DNA of 64,000 bases from Hyaloperonospora brassicae. Lineage: Eukaryota > Oomycota > Peronosporomycetes > Peronosporales > Peronosporaceae. This document shows, piece after piece, positions 1 through 11,735 of the stretch. Position 1 is the stretch's first letter, and each line of letters opens with the position of its first letter. The stretch covers positions 310,001 to 374,000 of the forward strand of contig CANTFL010000086.1 of assembly GCA_947650285.1 (NCBI GenBank), read 5' to 3'. The position numbers and the translations under genes were made by a program. The notes under the pieces are model-generated. The model was not told where the DNA came from and made no database searches. It worked only from the letters and a program-made list of their open reading frames with translations.

Positions 1-3000
1 GTAGAGCTTGGTCATCATTTCGGGAATCGATTCGTAGCTCACAGCATAATTTCCGGCCCCTCGAAGATGAAAATATTCTCGGTAGAGCGAGAGATAGTCT
101 CCCACCAAAGCTACCAGTTTCTTCTTCGAGACGTCAACGTTGTGACCAAAGAGACTGGACAAACGGTCCCAAACATCATCATCAGCTTCTTCCGTGTTTG
201 ACAGCCTGAACAGCATCATCAAGATGATAAGACGGATGAATCCGTGACCTAGACAAATGAATGCACAACAATTAGTACATGAGGTCGACAAACACTTGAC
301 CATGTCACCGCAAAAGTCTTACTCTTGACACCATCGCGGACGTAGTCGCTTAACAGCTCTACCAGTTTGTTCAGACTTGAAAAACTATCGAGAAATAGCA
401 CAAATGCCACGTAATCCACCAAGTCCACATCTGCTCCTAACACCAAATCGCAAACCATGTTGTCGACAGATTTCGAACGCATGGATCGCGACACAAGATT
501 GTTCTTTCCCGTAATCTTCCACACATCGTCGGGCAATTGCGATCTCATACATCCTGTAGCCTGGTTCGTGTGGTAATGACCACCAGGAACCCTGTCCGAC
601 AATGCACTGTCCGAGCTATTGAAGTCAGCATCGTCATCCAGACAATGCTCCGAGCAAGCTTTTGGTAACCGACCCCGAAAACTAGGGACATCGTGCGTGT
701 TTCTATGGCATCCATCGTGTGCCACAGTTCCAAGGCACGTGACTGGAGCGACGCCATGGCCGCCGAGATCTGATGCAAGCAGTACTGTTGCTGGAGTCTG
801 GCCGTACCGGTTTCGAGCATCGAGATTCGCACCACTCTGTAGTAACTCGATGATGATATCAGCGTGCGAGAGAGCGGCAGCTAAATGCAGACTGGTATTT
901 CCATCCAGCGTTGGTGCATTCGGATTCGATCCCTTTGACAAACACAAGGCTACCAGATCTGTGCATTCACTGTTCACTGCAAATTCCAGCGCCGAAAACC
1001 CATTCGACCACGCTACGCAGTGCACATTAGCTCCGAGATCTAGCAGCGTTGCAGACCCTTCGAGCGACGCCCTTGCGCACATGGACATCAATGGAGTAAG
1101 GCCATGTTTGTCCATCGCGTCGATTTCAGCCCCCATATTAACGAGGCTCTCAATAATCAGCGCCATTTCAGCAGACTTCTTTACGACGTGCAGTGGTCTT
1201 CTTCCTTTATGATCGCACAAATTAACATCAGCTCCTTTTGAAATAAGATAGTTGACCATATGTAGCTGTCCGTTGTGCACCGCTGCATGAAGAGGTGATC
1301 CCTTTCCAGATACCGGAACAAAACCGAATACCTGCTTTCCTCTTGACTTTTCCCACGAACATAGCGAATTGAGCTCCATTGCAGGCGACTGCAGCCATAT
1401 GGCCGAGTCCAAGTCTCCTCGACGACCTGCGATACACATCAGATATCGAAACATGTCGGCGTCCAGCGATAGCAATTGGTAGTAGTAAAACTCTGTCATA
1501 AAGGTCAGCTGCTTTGGAAGAGCTGCAGTGCGCACTTGCTGGACGATTTTGTCGAATGGCATCCCAATCACCGGTTCGTGATTGATTGCGATCAGCGAAA
1601 GCCCAGCCACAATCGAAGAGCTCAGCGCTGCTTGGGACAGCTTTCGGACACTGTATACAACAGCCCCCCGACCGTTGCCATCTGTTGTGAACTGGATGCC
1701 AATGTCGTTGGTCGAAATGGATACCGAGACGCGAGACCCAGCAAGCCCCAGGGAGTCAAACCGGTAGCTCTCATCGCTAGGTTCGAAACACTCCACCCAT
1801 TTAGCTGCATCGAGGAAAGCTCTGACGATGTTCGCCTTGTTCTGACATGCTGGATGCTGCTTGTACCCATGCTTCAGCAGCACTCGGAGAATTGGCAGGT
1901 CACTCAGTGATGACATTGTGACAACGTACCGAAAAACTGCCGTCAATGTCTCATCGGATACTTCGAAATGCTCGTCGTTGTACTTGGCAATCAGTTCTGT
2001 GATGACTTTTCCAGCAGACAAAATGACTTCAAACTTGTGCGTTGGGAGCGACACACAATCGAGCAGATTGATCGCACCAATAGCTTGGTCCCATTTGCAA
2101 ACTGACAGATCCTTTGCTATGCCAAAATCTGCTTGCGTCTTTTGCTTCAGCACCTTGCGATTCCGTTCCACGTTTCTGCGTCTTGACTTCACCTTACAAC
2201 TCTCCAGGCTTGCGTACGCATCTGCATACAACGGAACAAATACGCGGTCTTCTACATGCCGACGAATGAGCCGCACAAGCTCGTTTCCAGGTAACAATAT
2301 AATCTCCGGGTCTCGATACAACTCCAAATGATGACGATCGATGATTGCATCGTCCAGTTCAACAATGAAATTGTGAATGGCTACATACGAGTGGTCGTTT
2401 TCGCGTTCCTTAAACTCAATCAAACGATTGGCAATGTGCTCATCCGTGACAAAGATCTTGTTCATGTGTCTCGTCACGGCATTCGACCCTGCTTTCTCCT
2501 CCGTGGCCGTCAAGTCCATTTCAAAGCACGGCGGTGCTACTCGTCGCACGGACCGCAACGCAGATACCCAGATTTCGGCTTCAAATTGACTGCTGCAGTA
2601 ACACAAGAGTTTGTAAAACCCCTTCTCGATCTGAAAGACATAGGCCTTCTCGGCCACGCGAATGTCCACGTGTTGGACGGACACGACCCCGTCGTTCAAT
2701 TGCATGCACCCTTTAATCTTCTTCCGTCCTCTGTTCTTGTAGTAGGCAAACGTGCCGTCCGAAAACAGCACAAAGAACCGCGTTTTCCAGCTCTTCCACA
2801 AATGCCCTTGTTTCGTGAGCCAGCCCATTTTGACAAAGTTTCCCACTTGCACTTGCGTGGCGTAGAACGCGTCGTTCAGCATCGGGTCCGAGCCATGACG
2901 GACCAAGCGAAACGCTTTCTCGCGCTGCACCAGCGTCGGCGCAGGCGACGTGGCGTCCGACACGGACCGCAGCGTCCGTAACGCACTCTCGGGGCCCAAC

Positions 3001-3242
3001 ATAAAGGCCAAAAAGCTCCGGCGCTTCTCCCGCTCGTGCTGTTCCGCGATCGCTTCGACTTCGAGTTCAACGTGCGGCTGCACCGTCTGCCTCGTGGTCC
3101 GCTGGCTCACCCGACCACGCGAAAACGTCGACCGTCTCGATGGCTTCACCGCTTCTTCCAGCAGCGGCGGGGGCGACGACGGGTTCCACGGACCGAGTGA
3201 CGTGCCTGGCCGTCTCCTGGGCGCGGGCCAACCTGAAGCCAT
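1..3242 (-). CDS. PH-VPS9-PDZ-ankyrin-RasGEF_N protein (3' end outside window)
   Basis: Multidomain signalling protein, probably a membrane-recruited exchange factor for Rab5-type and perhaps Ras-type GTPases. Seen in order: a basic disordered N-terminus, a PH domain (about residues 137-233, WLTKQG at its start and the usual late Trp), a VPS9-like domain (about 320-460), a PDZ-like segment (about 512-582), ankyrin repeats (about 655-830), an acidic linker, and from about 930 a helical stretch resembling the RasGEF N-terminal module. Exon 1 is 3242-323. A GT-AG intron (322-249) joins it in frame to exon 2 (248 to the edge), which continues the helical module. The catalytic RasGEF domain, if present, would lie beyond position 1. 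The first Met of the frame is used; an internal start would still keep the PH domain. PH and ankyrin calls are firm, VPS9 is good, PDZ and RasGEF_N are tentative. Confidence 0.8.
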
Positions 3243-4564
3243 GACGGCAGCGGCGGCGGCGGAGAAGAAGAAGAAGAAGAGGGGGTTTGTTTGGTCGCGC
3301 TTGGCGCTCGAGCAGCTGTTTGCGGCGCAGAAACGCGCAATGGGTCAGGAAGGGGTCCCGACGGGGCCAAAAGGGAGGGGTGGAAAGGACGGACCTCCTC
3401 GGGGCGAATACGTGCGGTGCGACATAAGTGCAGAGCGACCTAATCGGACGAGTAAACGCAGGCGAGTTATTGTTAATGGGTACGTTTCTTTTTATTGGTA
3501 TCGGTATTCGCCGAGCCCTAGACGAGAGCCCGAGAGAGAGAAAGAGCGCGAGAAAAACGTGCCCTTTCTCGTCCACGGTGTGGGGATGATGTTGTGTCGC
3601 AGAGGGAGGGGGTGTGTGTGTATGAATGTATGTATGTGTGTATGTGTGTGTATGTGTGTAATTGGTCGGTTTCTGTTGCTTTATTCCCGCACAGTTTGTG
3701 CGGTCGCACCCGTCGTCGCTCAGCGTGGCAGTCACAGTTTCCAAGTCAGATGGCGAGAAGGGGTACCTGCTGGCGCGTCAACTGCTGCAAGTGGGCGACG
3801 TGACGGCCGCGCTCGCCACGCATTGTCGAGCGTTTCGCTCGTTGCCTCGACAGTGTTCGATACTTTCGTGTTGCGATTGTGATCCGCTCGTGTGGCACGA
3901 CAGTGGCATTGCGGCAACGTCGTGAACGAACGGTCTCTGTGTCGACACGTTGGTTGTCGACAGGCACACTCAGTGCGGCCTGTGCCGTTGGTCAAACGTG
4001 CGACCACGAGAAGTGTGCAATACTTCGGTCTCATTACGAACGCCCCTCAGACGTGGCGAAGAAACGCTCACGAGTAGAACCAAAAGTCGGCGAAGACGGT
4101 GTGTTCTGATAACTCGGAACGGAGAATCGGGCAGTACCTGTGCGCGCAGTCATATCTACGAGTCGGCGTTGCTCGACTCGAACGCGCTGTCCGCGACTCG
4201 TAAATTGTATCGTCACGACTTCTGCTCTCTCTCTCTCTGCTTCGGATCAACACTTTCTCCACGTGTTGTTCTCTTGTTCTTGCATCGAGATAGAAGGACG
4301 AGAGAGAGCGAGAGCGAAGAAGCAGATGGACGTTCTTCTGGGTGTTGCACATGAGCGCAAAGGACACTTTCCAGCGTTTCTGCGCACGCCAAACGAACGC
4401 CATGTTTCGCCTCCTTTTCCATCCCCTTTTGCGACCTTTTGGATCGCCTGTTCAGTCCATCAGCACCTGTCCCTGCTGCGCACTCAGTGGTGTACACGAT
4501 GTGGCTTCGTGGTGTCGACCACACGAACGCACGAGTCGGTCTTGTCCCGTTTGCACGAATCCTC
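3243..4564. other. Divergent intergenic region
   Basis: About 1.3 kb between two divergently transcribed genes, presumably holding both promoters. It contains a GAA-rich stretch next to the left gene, a TATG/TGTG microsatellite and CT/GA-rich runs around 4220-4320. Small open frames occur on both strands but none resembles a known family. No RNA gene is recognised. Confidence 0.5.
3608..3660. repeat. TG/TATG microsatellite
   Basis: Simple repeat of alternating TGTG and TATG units, read directly in the sequence, lying in the divergent intergenic region. Confidence 0.85.
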
Positions 4565-6487
4565 ATGTGGTCGACTTGCACACGTCGCAGCCGCCCACTC
4601 GTGTCGGCAAAGCGCCGCGTTTCAACCCACGCGAGCCCTTGTGCCTTGCGGTCGCTACTATGGGCTCCAACCGAAAAGCACGCGCCGTCGGATGCAGCGG
4701 TGCCCAGTCACCAGCTCCTGGTGCGCGCCGGTTTCGTGCGCAAGAGTGGCCATGGACTCTTTGCCGTGCTGCCTCTTGGACGCCGTGTGATGGCCAAATT
4801 GGAGGCACTGATTGACGAAGAGATGTCCGAGATTGGCGGCAATCGTGTGGATATGACAGTGCTTACACCCCATGAGTTGTGGAAGCAGTCGGGACGCTGG
4901 CAAAGTCGTGGTCCGGAGCTCATGACGCTTGACGACCGTCGAGACGAGTTGTTGGTGCTAGGGCCGACACATGAAGAGAGCATAACCAGCCTTGTTGCAG
5001 CACACTACAATGCTGCAGGTGCAGCAGACGTTTCGCTGCGGTTGTACCAGATTGGCCGCAAATTTCGTGACGAAATGCGGCCGCGATTCGGTCTCTTGAG
5101 AGCGCGCGAGTTTGTGATGAAGGACATGTACTCCTTTGATGCTACGTATGACAGTGCGTGGCAGACCTATCAGGATGTCACTGCTGCATACAACAAGATC
5201 TTGATCTCGAGACTGAAGCTGCCTGTGAAACGAGTGGAAGCCGACTCGGGCAAGATTGGCGGCAATCTGTCGCACGAGTTCCACGTGCTGGCTGATGTCG
5301 GCGAAGACGCGATTTTGTCCTGCTCGTCGTCTTTGTGCGACTATGCAGCAAATGTAGAGAAGGCAGAGGGCGTCTTGCCGCCAACTGACCACGCTATGAC
5401 GAAAGGCTGCAGCGACGAGATCTCGGTAGAGCTTGGCGCTATTATTGCGCAGCTTGATGAACAGGCTCGTGCAGGGGATGCACAAGTGTGGAAGTCGATC
5501 GTAGATCTTCACGATGCTGCAGGGGAAGCTGGGTTCTCGTTCAATTTAGTGCTAGAGAGGACCGAGAACGTGGATCCCGATACCGCTGATAGCGTCGCTG
5601 ATGATTCAGTGCATCGAATGGCTTTGTGTTTTCTGCGGCACGATCGCACAATGAACGAGCTAGCGGCAAAGCCATACATCGGCGGTGATGAAGGCGACGT
5701 CATCACTAGTAAAGTGAAGATCATGGACCTGCTGGTAAAGCGCCTGCACACAACCGACTTGCACTTGCTTCTGGATGATTCCCTGAAACACGGCGGCCAC
5801 ATGAGTCCAGCGGTCAAGACGCTCTGCGCTGCAGCCAAAATCCTGTCCGCGCACGAGGACCACATCCACCTTGCTTGGGGTCACTTCCGTCGAGCACAAG
5901 CGGGCGACTGCTGTCCACGCTGCAACGATAGTGCTGCGGTGCTCGAGGACAAGCGCGGCATTGAAGTGGGTCATGTCTTTTACCTTGGACAGAAATACTC
6001 CAAGCCATTTGGTGCAGTGTACACTGATGCCAAGCACAAGAAGCACGCGTTCGAGATGGGCTGCTATGGCCTCGGCGTGAGTCGACTTGTTGCTGCGACC
6101 GTCGAGGCCTCGCACGACGACTACGGCATCGTATGGCCCACGGAAATCGCTCCGTACAAGGTGCTCGTCATGTCGATTGGGGGCAAGACGCAGAGCGACG
6201 TTGTGTCGCAGACTGCCTGGGACATTGCTGGCGAGCTTGCTTCGGGCACGACCGCTGGCTTCGCGAGAGACGATGTACTACTGGACGACCGGTGGCAAGA
6301 GAGTCCAGGCTCCAAGTTGGCCGAGTCGGAGCTCCTGGGCTTTCCATATCGAGTCGTTGTTGGCAAGCGCTTTGCAAAAGAAGGACTCGTCGAAGTACAG
6401 ACGCGACGGACAATGGCCAAGACGTTTGTGCCTCGCCAGGAGCTGTCGGCGTTTTTTGCTGGCCTTGTTGAAGCCGGCACGTTTTAG
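4565..6487 (+). CDS. PARS2: Prolyl-tRNA synthetase, bacterial type, probably mitochondrial
   Basis: Class II synthetase charging tRNA-Pro for organellar translation. Visible are motif 1 (PLGRRVMAKLEALIDEEM), motif 2 with its loop (KFRDEMRPRFGLLRAREF), an insertion between motifs 2 and 3 where bacterial enzymes carry an editing domain, motif 3 (MGCYGLGVSRL) and a C-terminal anticodon-binding region. The T-H-E-E ligand stretch (LGPTHEESIT) is intact. The chosen Met at 4565 opens an Arg/Ser-rich, acid-poor leader (CTRRSRPLVSAKRRVST) that fits a mitochondrial targeting peptide; in-frame Mets at 4439 and 4499 are alternatives. The product is 640 residues, within the usual range for bacterial-type enzymes. 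No intron is needed. The Integrator-like gene starts 155 bases downstream on the same strand. Confidence 0.93.
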   Translation: MWSTCTRRSRPLVSAKRRVSTHASPCALRSLLWAPTEKHAPSDAAVPSHQLLVRAGFVRKSGHGLFAVLPLGRRVMAKLEALIDEEMSEIGGNRVDMTVLTPHELWKQSGRWQSRGPELMTLDDRRDELLVLGPTHEESITSLVAAHYNAAGAADVSLRLYQIGRKFRDEMRPRFGLLRAREFVMKDMYSFDATYDSAWQTYQDVTAAYNKILISRLKLPVKRVEADSGKIGGNLSHEFHVLADVGEDAILSCSSSLCDYAANVEKAEGVLPPTDHAMTKGCSDEISVELGAIIAQLDEQARAGDAQVWKSIVDLHDAAGEAGFSFNLVLERTENVDPDTADSVADDSVHRMALCFLRHDRTMNELAAKPYIGGDEGDVITSKVKIMDLLVKRLHTTDLHLLLDDSLKHGGHMSPAVKTLCAAAKILSAHEDHIHLAWGHFRRAQAGDCCPRCNDSAAVLEDKRGIEVGHVFYLGQKYSKPFGAVYTDAKHKKHAFEMGCYGLGVSRLVAATVEASHDDYGIVWPTEIAPYKVLVMSIGGKTQSDVVSQTAWDIAGELASGTTAGFARDDVLLDDRWQESPGSKLAESELLGFPYRVVVGKRFAKEGLVEVQTRRTMAKTFVPRQELSAFFAGLVEAGTF

Positions 6488-6642
6488 AAATGCGACACCG
6501 GTCGGCCACTCGTTAGAAATAGTCCCGCGTGCTTTCTCCTTTGACTCGAATCAGGCCTCGATGCAGTGGTACCCTCAATTGTGTCCTCGTTTGTGATCCG
6601 ACTCAGAGGTCTCAGATACGCGCCTCCTTTCCTCCTTGTCAA

Positions 6643-8746
6643 ATGAGTGTCTCGGTCGAGCGACTGGGCAATGGCGCTGCGTTCTGTCTACGGGACGAGC
6701 TCACGGGCACTACGGTGCTCGTGGGATGTGGCGAAGCAAGAGACCTGTCGTCCGTAGCTCCTGATGATGCAAACGCAGAGGACATTGACGCAGTGAAGAC
6801 GCAGTACCGACGCGAGTTGAAAGACCTGATTCGGCGCGAAGGAAGCAGTACTCTCGCCGCTATTCTGGTGCCGGACTACCGTCCTGGAGTCAGCTTCATG
6901 CTTCCGTATATCACAGAGAAGTGTGGTGCGTCGTGGGGGACCTCCAGCACTGCTACAGCAGCTCAAGACTCGAGCCAGAAACAGTCCCCAGTGATCATTA
7001 TGACGCACGGCACACGAGCGATTGCTCCACATATTCTCACAGAGTATTGGTAAGCAAGCGAAAAGCTGTGTGTGTACATCTTCCATCAGTTCCTTTGTTG
7101 CCTAACAATGCGTGGGTGATGGTATCAGGACTGGGTGTCACGGGAAGGTGAAGGACAAAGGAAGCGGTTCGTCGGCTCTGTACGACGTCCACGACATTGT
7201 TCCGGCCTTTGACAAAGTTAAAGCAGTTGGATTGAAGGCTCGTGTGAGGGTCAACGACCACTTAAACGTCACGGCTTTTCACGCGGGTCATGTCGCTGGT
7301 GGGTGTGCTTTCTACTTGGAGATTGGAGCCACGACGGTACTTTTCGCCAATGACTTTAACTTCACGGGTGGACGGGTGCTCTTGCCAGCACAGATCCCAC
7401 GATTGGAGCCCTGTGCACTGATAAGTCGCAGCTCATTTGCTGTGACCGTATCGGAGACGCAATGCGCCATGGAGAGGGAGCTTGTGAAGGTCATTTTGGA
7501 ATGTGTCAGTTCGAAAGGCAAAGTAGTGATTCCTATCTACCGGCTGGGATACTTTCATGAACTAGTCACGATTTTGCTGGACCATTGGCAGCAGATGAAG
7601 GATGCTGCAGGGAAGGCAGGACGATGCCCTATCTACCTATCAGACGCTGCGATGGAGTATCCAAGCAGATACTTGCGCGTGCTATCTCGCACGTGCACAC
7701 CTGCACTTCAGAACTTGCTGCAGGGAAGGTCTTCACATACTGCTGACCTGCAAGTTTTTGATTGGACTCGGCTTCAGCAACCAGGACCGTTTGTGCTGTT
7801 CACGGGACCAGCTAACATTTCTCAGGGTGATTCACTGCGTGCTATCAAGGCAGTTGCGAGCGATCCGAAAAATCTCATCGTGCTCTCTGAAAACTGCACA
7901 CCAGGCACGGTGAACTATTTGCTGTATGCAGAGCCTGAACGAAAGCGCGTTAGCAAGCGTCTTGGAGTGAATGTGGAATGCGGCGTGCACTACCAGCCTT
8001 GCGGCGATGAAGTGGACACGAAGAGCATCGTGCAGCTCGTATCTCGTGTGGCCCCACAGCAGGTCATTCTTGATTACAGTGTCGAGAATGACCTTGAGTT
8101 TGTTAAGACGCACGTCCACAACGAGCTGAAGATGGATCCAGCTGTTGACACTTGCGTGGTCGTGAAAGGCATACATGCCACAGGACGAACGCCTATTGAA
8201 CCTGCTCGAGATATACCTTTGCGCATCCACAAGGCTATGTTCAACAACCCTTCCGATGTGCAGGGTATGCTGATTGCGGAATCAAAGCGAAAGCTGATGC
8301 TCGTGTCGAGCGGCAATGGCGCACGCCGCCTGAAGAAGAAGAAGCACTCGCTCTTGTTCTCGTACTCATGGAAAAAGCCGCTCCAGCCTTCACCTCGTGT
8401 GAAGAAGAAAAGCCTGCGTCCTGCATCTGCGTTGTCATTTCTTCTTTCTGCAGCCGTGGAGTCGGCCGATGAAGAAGAAGAAGAAGAAGAAAGCGAACAG
8501 CAGCCCCAAGCGAGTGTGGACCAACTTCTGAAATCGTTGGAGGTCAGTCTGGCCAAGTGGATTTGCGACGTGCCTATCGAGAAGATCGACCGCTGGTTGA
8601 AGCTCCGCACAGTTGGTGTGGCAGTGTCTGCCGAGTGGGAAGTGCACATGGAATGGTCTTATGACGACGAAGCTTTAGCTGGTCGGGTGCTTGGCATTGC
8701 AAAGCAAGTCATTTGCGCGGAATACAAACGACAACTAGCAAAATAG
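6643..8746 (+). CDS. Integrator subunit 9/11-like beta-CASP protein, catalytically degenerate
   Basis: Member of the CPSF73/INTS11 metallo-beta-lactamase/beta-CASP family, so probably part of an RNA 3'-processing complex such as Integrator. Exon 1 is 6643-7049, the intron 7050-7128 (GT-AG), exon 2 7129-8746; phases agree (674 residues). Family landmarks: LPYITEKCG after the usual HxHxDH site, HGTRAIAP, AFHAGHVAGG with FANDFN, and a beta-CASP ending NLIVLSENCTPGTV. The HxHxDH histidines are absent (PDYRPG there) and the later FSAHAD-type motif is YQPCGDE, so nuclease activity is unlikely; this is normal for INTS9. Several segments resemble INTS11 more, so the paralogue is unsettled. A Lys-rich loop and a Glu run (about 8465-8500) precede the C-terminal dimerisation-type domain. 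The Met at 6643 is preferred over 6529, which is too close to the upstream gene. Confidence 0.75.
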
Positions 8747-8787
8747 CATGCTTTGACAGTACAGTGCAACATCCGCCTGTGGTCTAT

Positions 8788-11735
8788 TCAACCGATTGTC
8801 TCAGTTGCCACATTTTTGCTTCCTTTTGCTCGATAGAATTGTACGAGCTGCGAGTACATTTGCCCGAATGGCATTGGTGGTTGCATGCGCTTTTGGATCC
8901 ACTCTGGTAGGCGACTGCGAACGGCCTGACTTGAGTAGCGATGGTCGACCAGCAGAATGGTAGAGAAATCATTTTGATGGCGAATAGACCTTCCTGTACG
9001 TCCAGGATACCAACACGTGTTAGCAGTAGCAGTATGGAGTGTGCAGCGATGTACAATAATACGTTACCAATGGACTGGTTGATCGCCTTCATGCAGAGAC
9101 TTTCGTAGAACTGTCGTCCAGCCCCAGCGCTTCTCTTCTCCAAGAAGCCCATCTTTTCGACGATTTCTGGATCGCGAGCGTTCGGGTAAGGCATACCCAC
9201 CATCACAACACACCGTGCCAACTCGTCACTAAAGTTGATTCCCTCGGACATTTTACCCCCGACGACACTCAGCAGCATGGCACCACTTTTGTCGCAGTTG
9301 CCTTGCGCGCACGCCGCTGAGTATTGCTTGAGTACCTCAGCAAGTTCAGCCGACTTTTTCGGCTCGCTGAACACGTCTTTCTTCGCTTGTATCTGCTCGT
9401 ACTGCTTTGTCACCTGCCATCGACATACTGCGTTTTCTTCGAAACGGTACGAAGGAAAAAAGACCACGATTCCACCTGGCACAATGCGCGCAAGGTTAAG
9501 CAGGATGCGCCCAAGCTCGTCCATCGCTTCGAAATCGCTGCGTCGAGCGAACGTGAATTCGAGATGCTTTTGCGTAGGACCTGACGGGAGGCTGAAACCG
9601 AGTAAATTCTCAGGAGGAATGACGTGTCCACACGAAAACAAGTCGATGTCTTCTCTCGGTATTGAAGTAAACAGCTGATCAATCACTTGTGAGACCTGAC
9701 AGCAACACTCCAACACATGGTGACTACCAAGACGGCTGATGCTGGCATCAAAGAGGTTCGGCATGCTCACTTACCGGTTGCATTGTTCCTCCAGCAAGAA
9801 TGACGCTCCGCGCTTTCGTCACTATTTCTTGAAAGTGAACGACAGGGTTCAGCAAGATGAACCTGATCAATCCTTCCACACCTTTCTGTGCCTACATACA
9901 GATGGTAGCAACAGCCAGATATCATGTGACCGATGCTTATGTGGGTCAGTAAGATCGACGCCAACATCAACGCGACGTACATTGTGCGGCTGTGCGAGGA
10001 TCCGGCCGTCTTTTCCTGCATTGGTCAAGGCCTTCAGCAAAGCTTCGACCGTTCGAAGCGGTGATGCGTGACGGCTCTCAAAGCCTTCGGCAGGATCAAC
10101 AGTAGACGCATCTAACGAAGCGGTTACAGCAGGAGATTCCATTCTCGTGGAGTCGACAAAACCCATGAGCTTCTTGGCCAACTCGCTTTCACTCAGATAC
10201 TCCAAGATCTTAAACATGTTGAAGTGGTCGATCCGCGCGCTGAACACAAAATCGTTGATCGACATCATCTGTGCGCCAGTGACTCCGTCATCCATGTCAC
10301 CAGCTGCCCTGTTTTGCCTAGCAGACTTGCTCAGCTGGCGAAGAAATGCTGTCATAGACTCCAACATTGTCAGCAGTTGTTTGATATAGAACGCGTTCTT
10401 GCCCTTGAAGCGTTTTTCATACTTTGTGAAGTATGACCACAACGTTCTTCGTGCTACCACCAGCTGCTTGCTGGTGATCTCGACCTTATACGTGTTGTTG
10501 ATTGCATCGACGATGTTGTGTCCCTCGTCGAAGATAACAATGTTGTTGTCCAGCGCAATACCCATAGTCTCCCGAGTGTCTTTACTGAGTAACATCGAAT
10601 ATGGCACCGTGACGATTTGAGCAAGTGGAATGCTTTCGCGCGTACCGTAGTACGAGCAAATTGACATGTCCTCGCCCAACGTGAGGAGGTCTTCGATATC
10701 TTGTACACGTGCCTACATGCGTCACCCAAACACAATCAGACGTAGGCAGTGCACACATACAGGCACATGGAAGCATACCAGAGCGTGATTTGTGTAGTGG
10801 CCAAGTAGCTCTTTTTCGTAGAACGGGCACTTGCGAACCTTGGTGCCGTCTTTACTCTTCTTACTTTGCATCATGTCCAAGCACTTGTCGGTCATCCTCA
10901 CGTCCGAGGCCATTGTTGCGACTTTTGGATTCGTGCACAAGTTCTTGCGTGAGCCTAACGACACGACCCGAATGTGCTTTGCAAACTCTGTTTTCCGTAT
11001 CTCGCGAACAAACTGCGAGATCTGCGAGTGCGTCCGACTGCAGTAGATGATCTTCACCACTCCAAAGTCCTCGTTCTCCTCTCTTCGAGACTGCTGCTTC
11101 TGATCCCTCGAAGCTGTGCTACACTCGTCATCGTCGTCACTGCTTTGAGTGCATCGACTTGTTCGATCGCTGTCGTAAGCGTCCACCAAATGGTCTTCGT
11201 CGTCCGACTTGCTCTCTTTACAGCTGTTTTTCTTTCGACACCTCCGTGTCCGGTCACTGTAATCGTACGCAATGCGCATCTTGCGCTTTCTGGTCACCAC
11301 ATCCGGTTCCGCTCGTATCTTCTCGACCTCTGCCAGAGCTTCTTGTACTTTTTCTTGACGATATGTAGCCATCCGATCTGCTGCCTTGTGCTCAAAGGCG
11401 TCGAGCCAAGTGGGTTCAGCGCCGGTGACCGGTACACTTGAGACCGTCGCACTTGACGGCGTTGACGTGGGACCGTCAGCTCGGGGTAACCCAAACTCGT
11501 CCGTGTGCTTTGTGAGCCACGTGAGGGCACCACAGATGAGACTGATGGATTTCCCCGTACCGGTTGGACTCTCAAAGATTCCGCAGCGGCGGCGCTCGAG
11601 TGTGTGCCATATCTGACGCATAAGGTCCAGTTGGATTGCGTATGGCTCGTACGGAAAGCAGAAGAAGTCGCGGTCCATGTCGGTCGACGTCGCGGACGTG
11701 TCCGCAGTAGGGTGAGCTGCATGGTCTTGCGCCAT
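8788..11735 (-). CDS. DDX11: ATP-dependent DNA helicase DDX11/CHL1 (iron-sulfur, XPD family)
   Basis: Superfamily 2 helicase of the Rad3/XPD type, acting in sister-chromatid cohesion and fork maintenance. Five exons with consistent phases: 11735-10779, 10712-9981, 9891-9775, 9695-9068 and 8993-8788, giving about 879 residues against roughly 900-970 for the family. Seen: Walker A (SPTGTGKS), four Fe-S cysteines (NLCTN, DKCLD, RKCPF, SICSYYG), a DEGH box, ILAGGTMQP, SCGHVIPPEN, PGGIVVFFPSY, SVVGGKMSEGINFSD and, across the last intron, NQSIG|RSIRHQ. These strings match CHL1/DDX11 rather than XPD or FANCJ. The start at 11735 (MAQDHAA) is chosen; MDRDFF 19 codons later is possible. A Met at 11852 would add a hydrophobic stretch that the family lacks. 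The stop lies 41 bases from that of the convergent neighbour. Confidence 0.93.

Noticed and set aside
2950..3882. Open frame of 310 codons on +
   Set aside because: It crosses the start of the PH-VPS9 gene in antisense and a microsatellite; no protein-like features.
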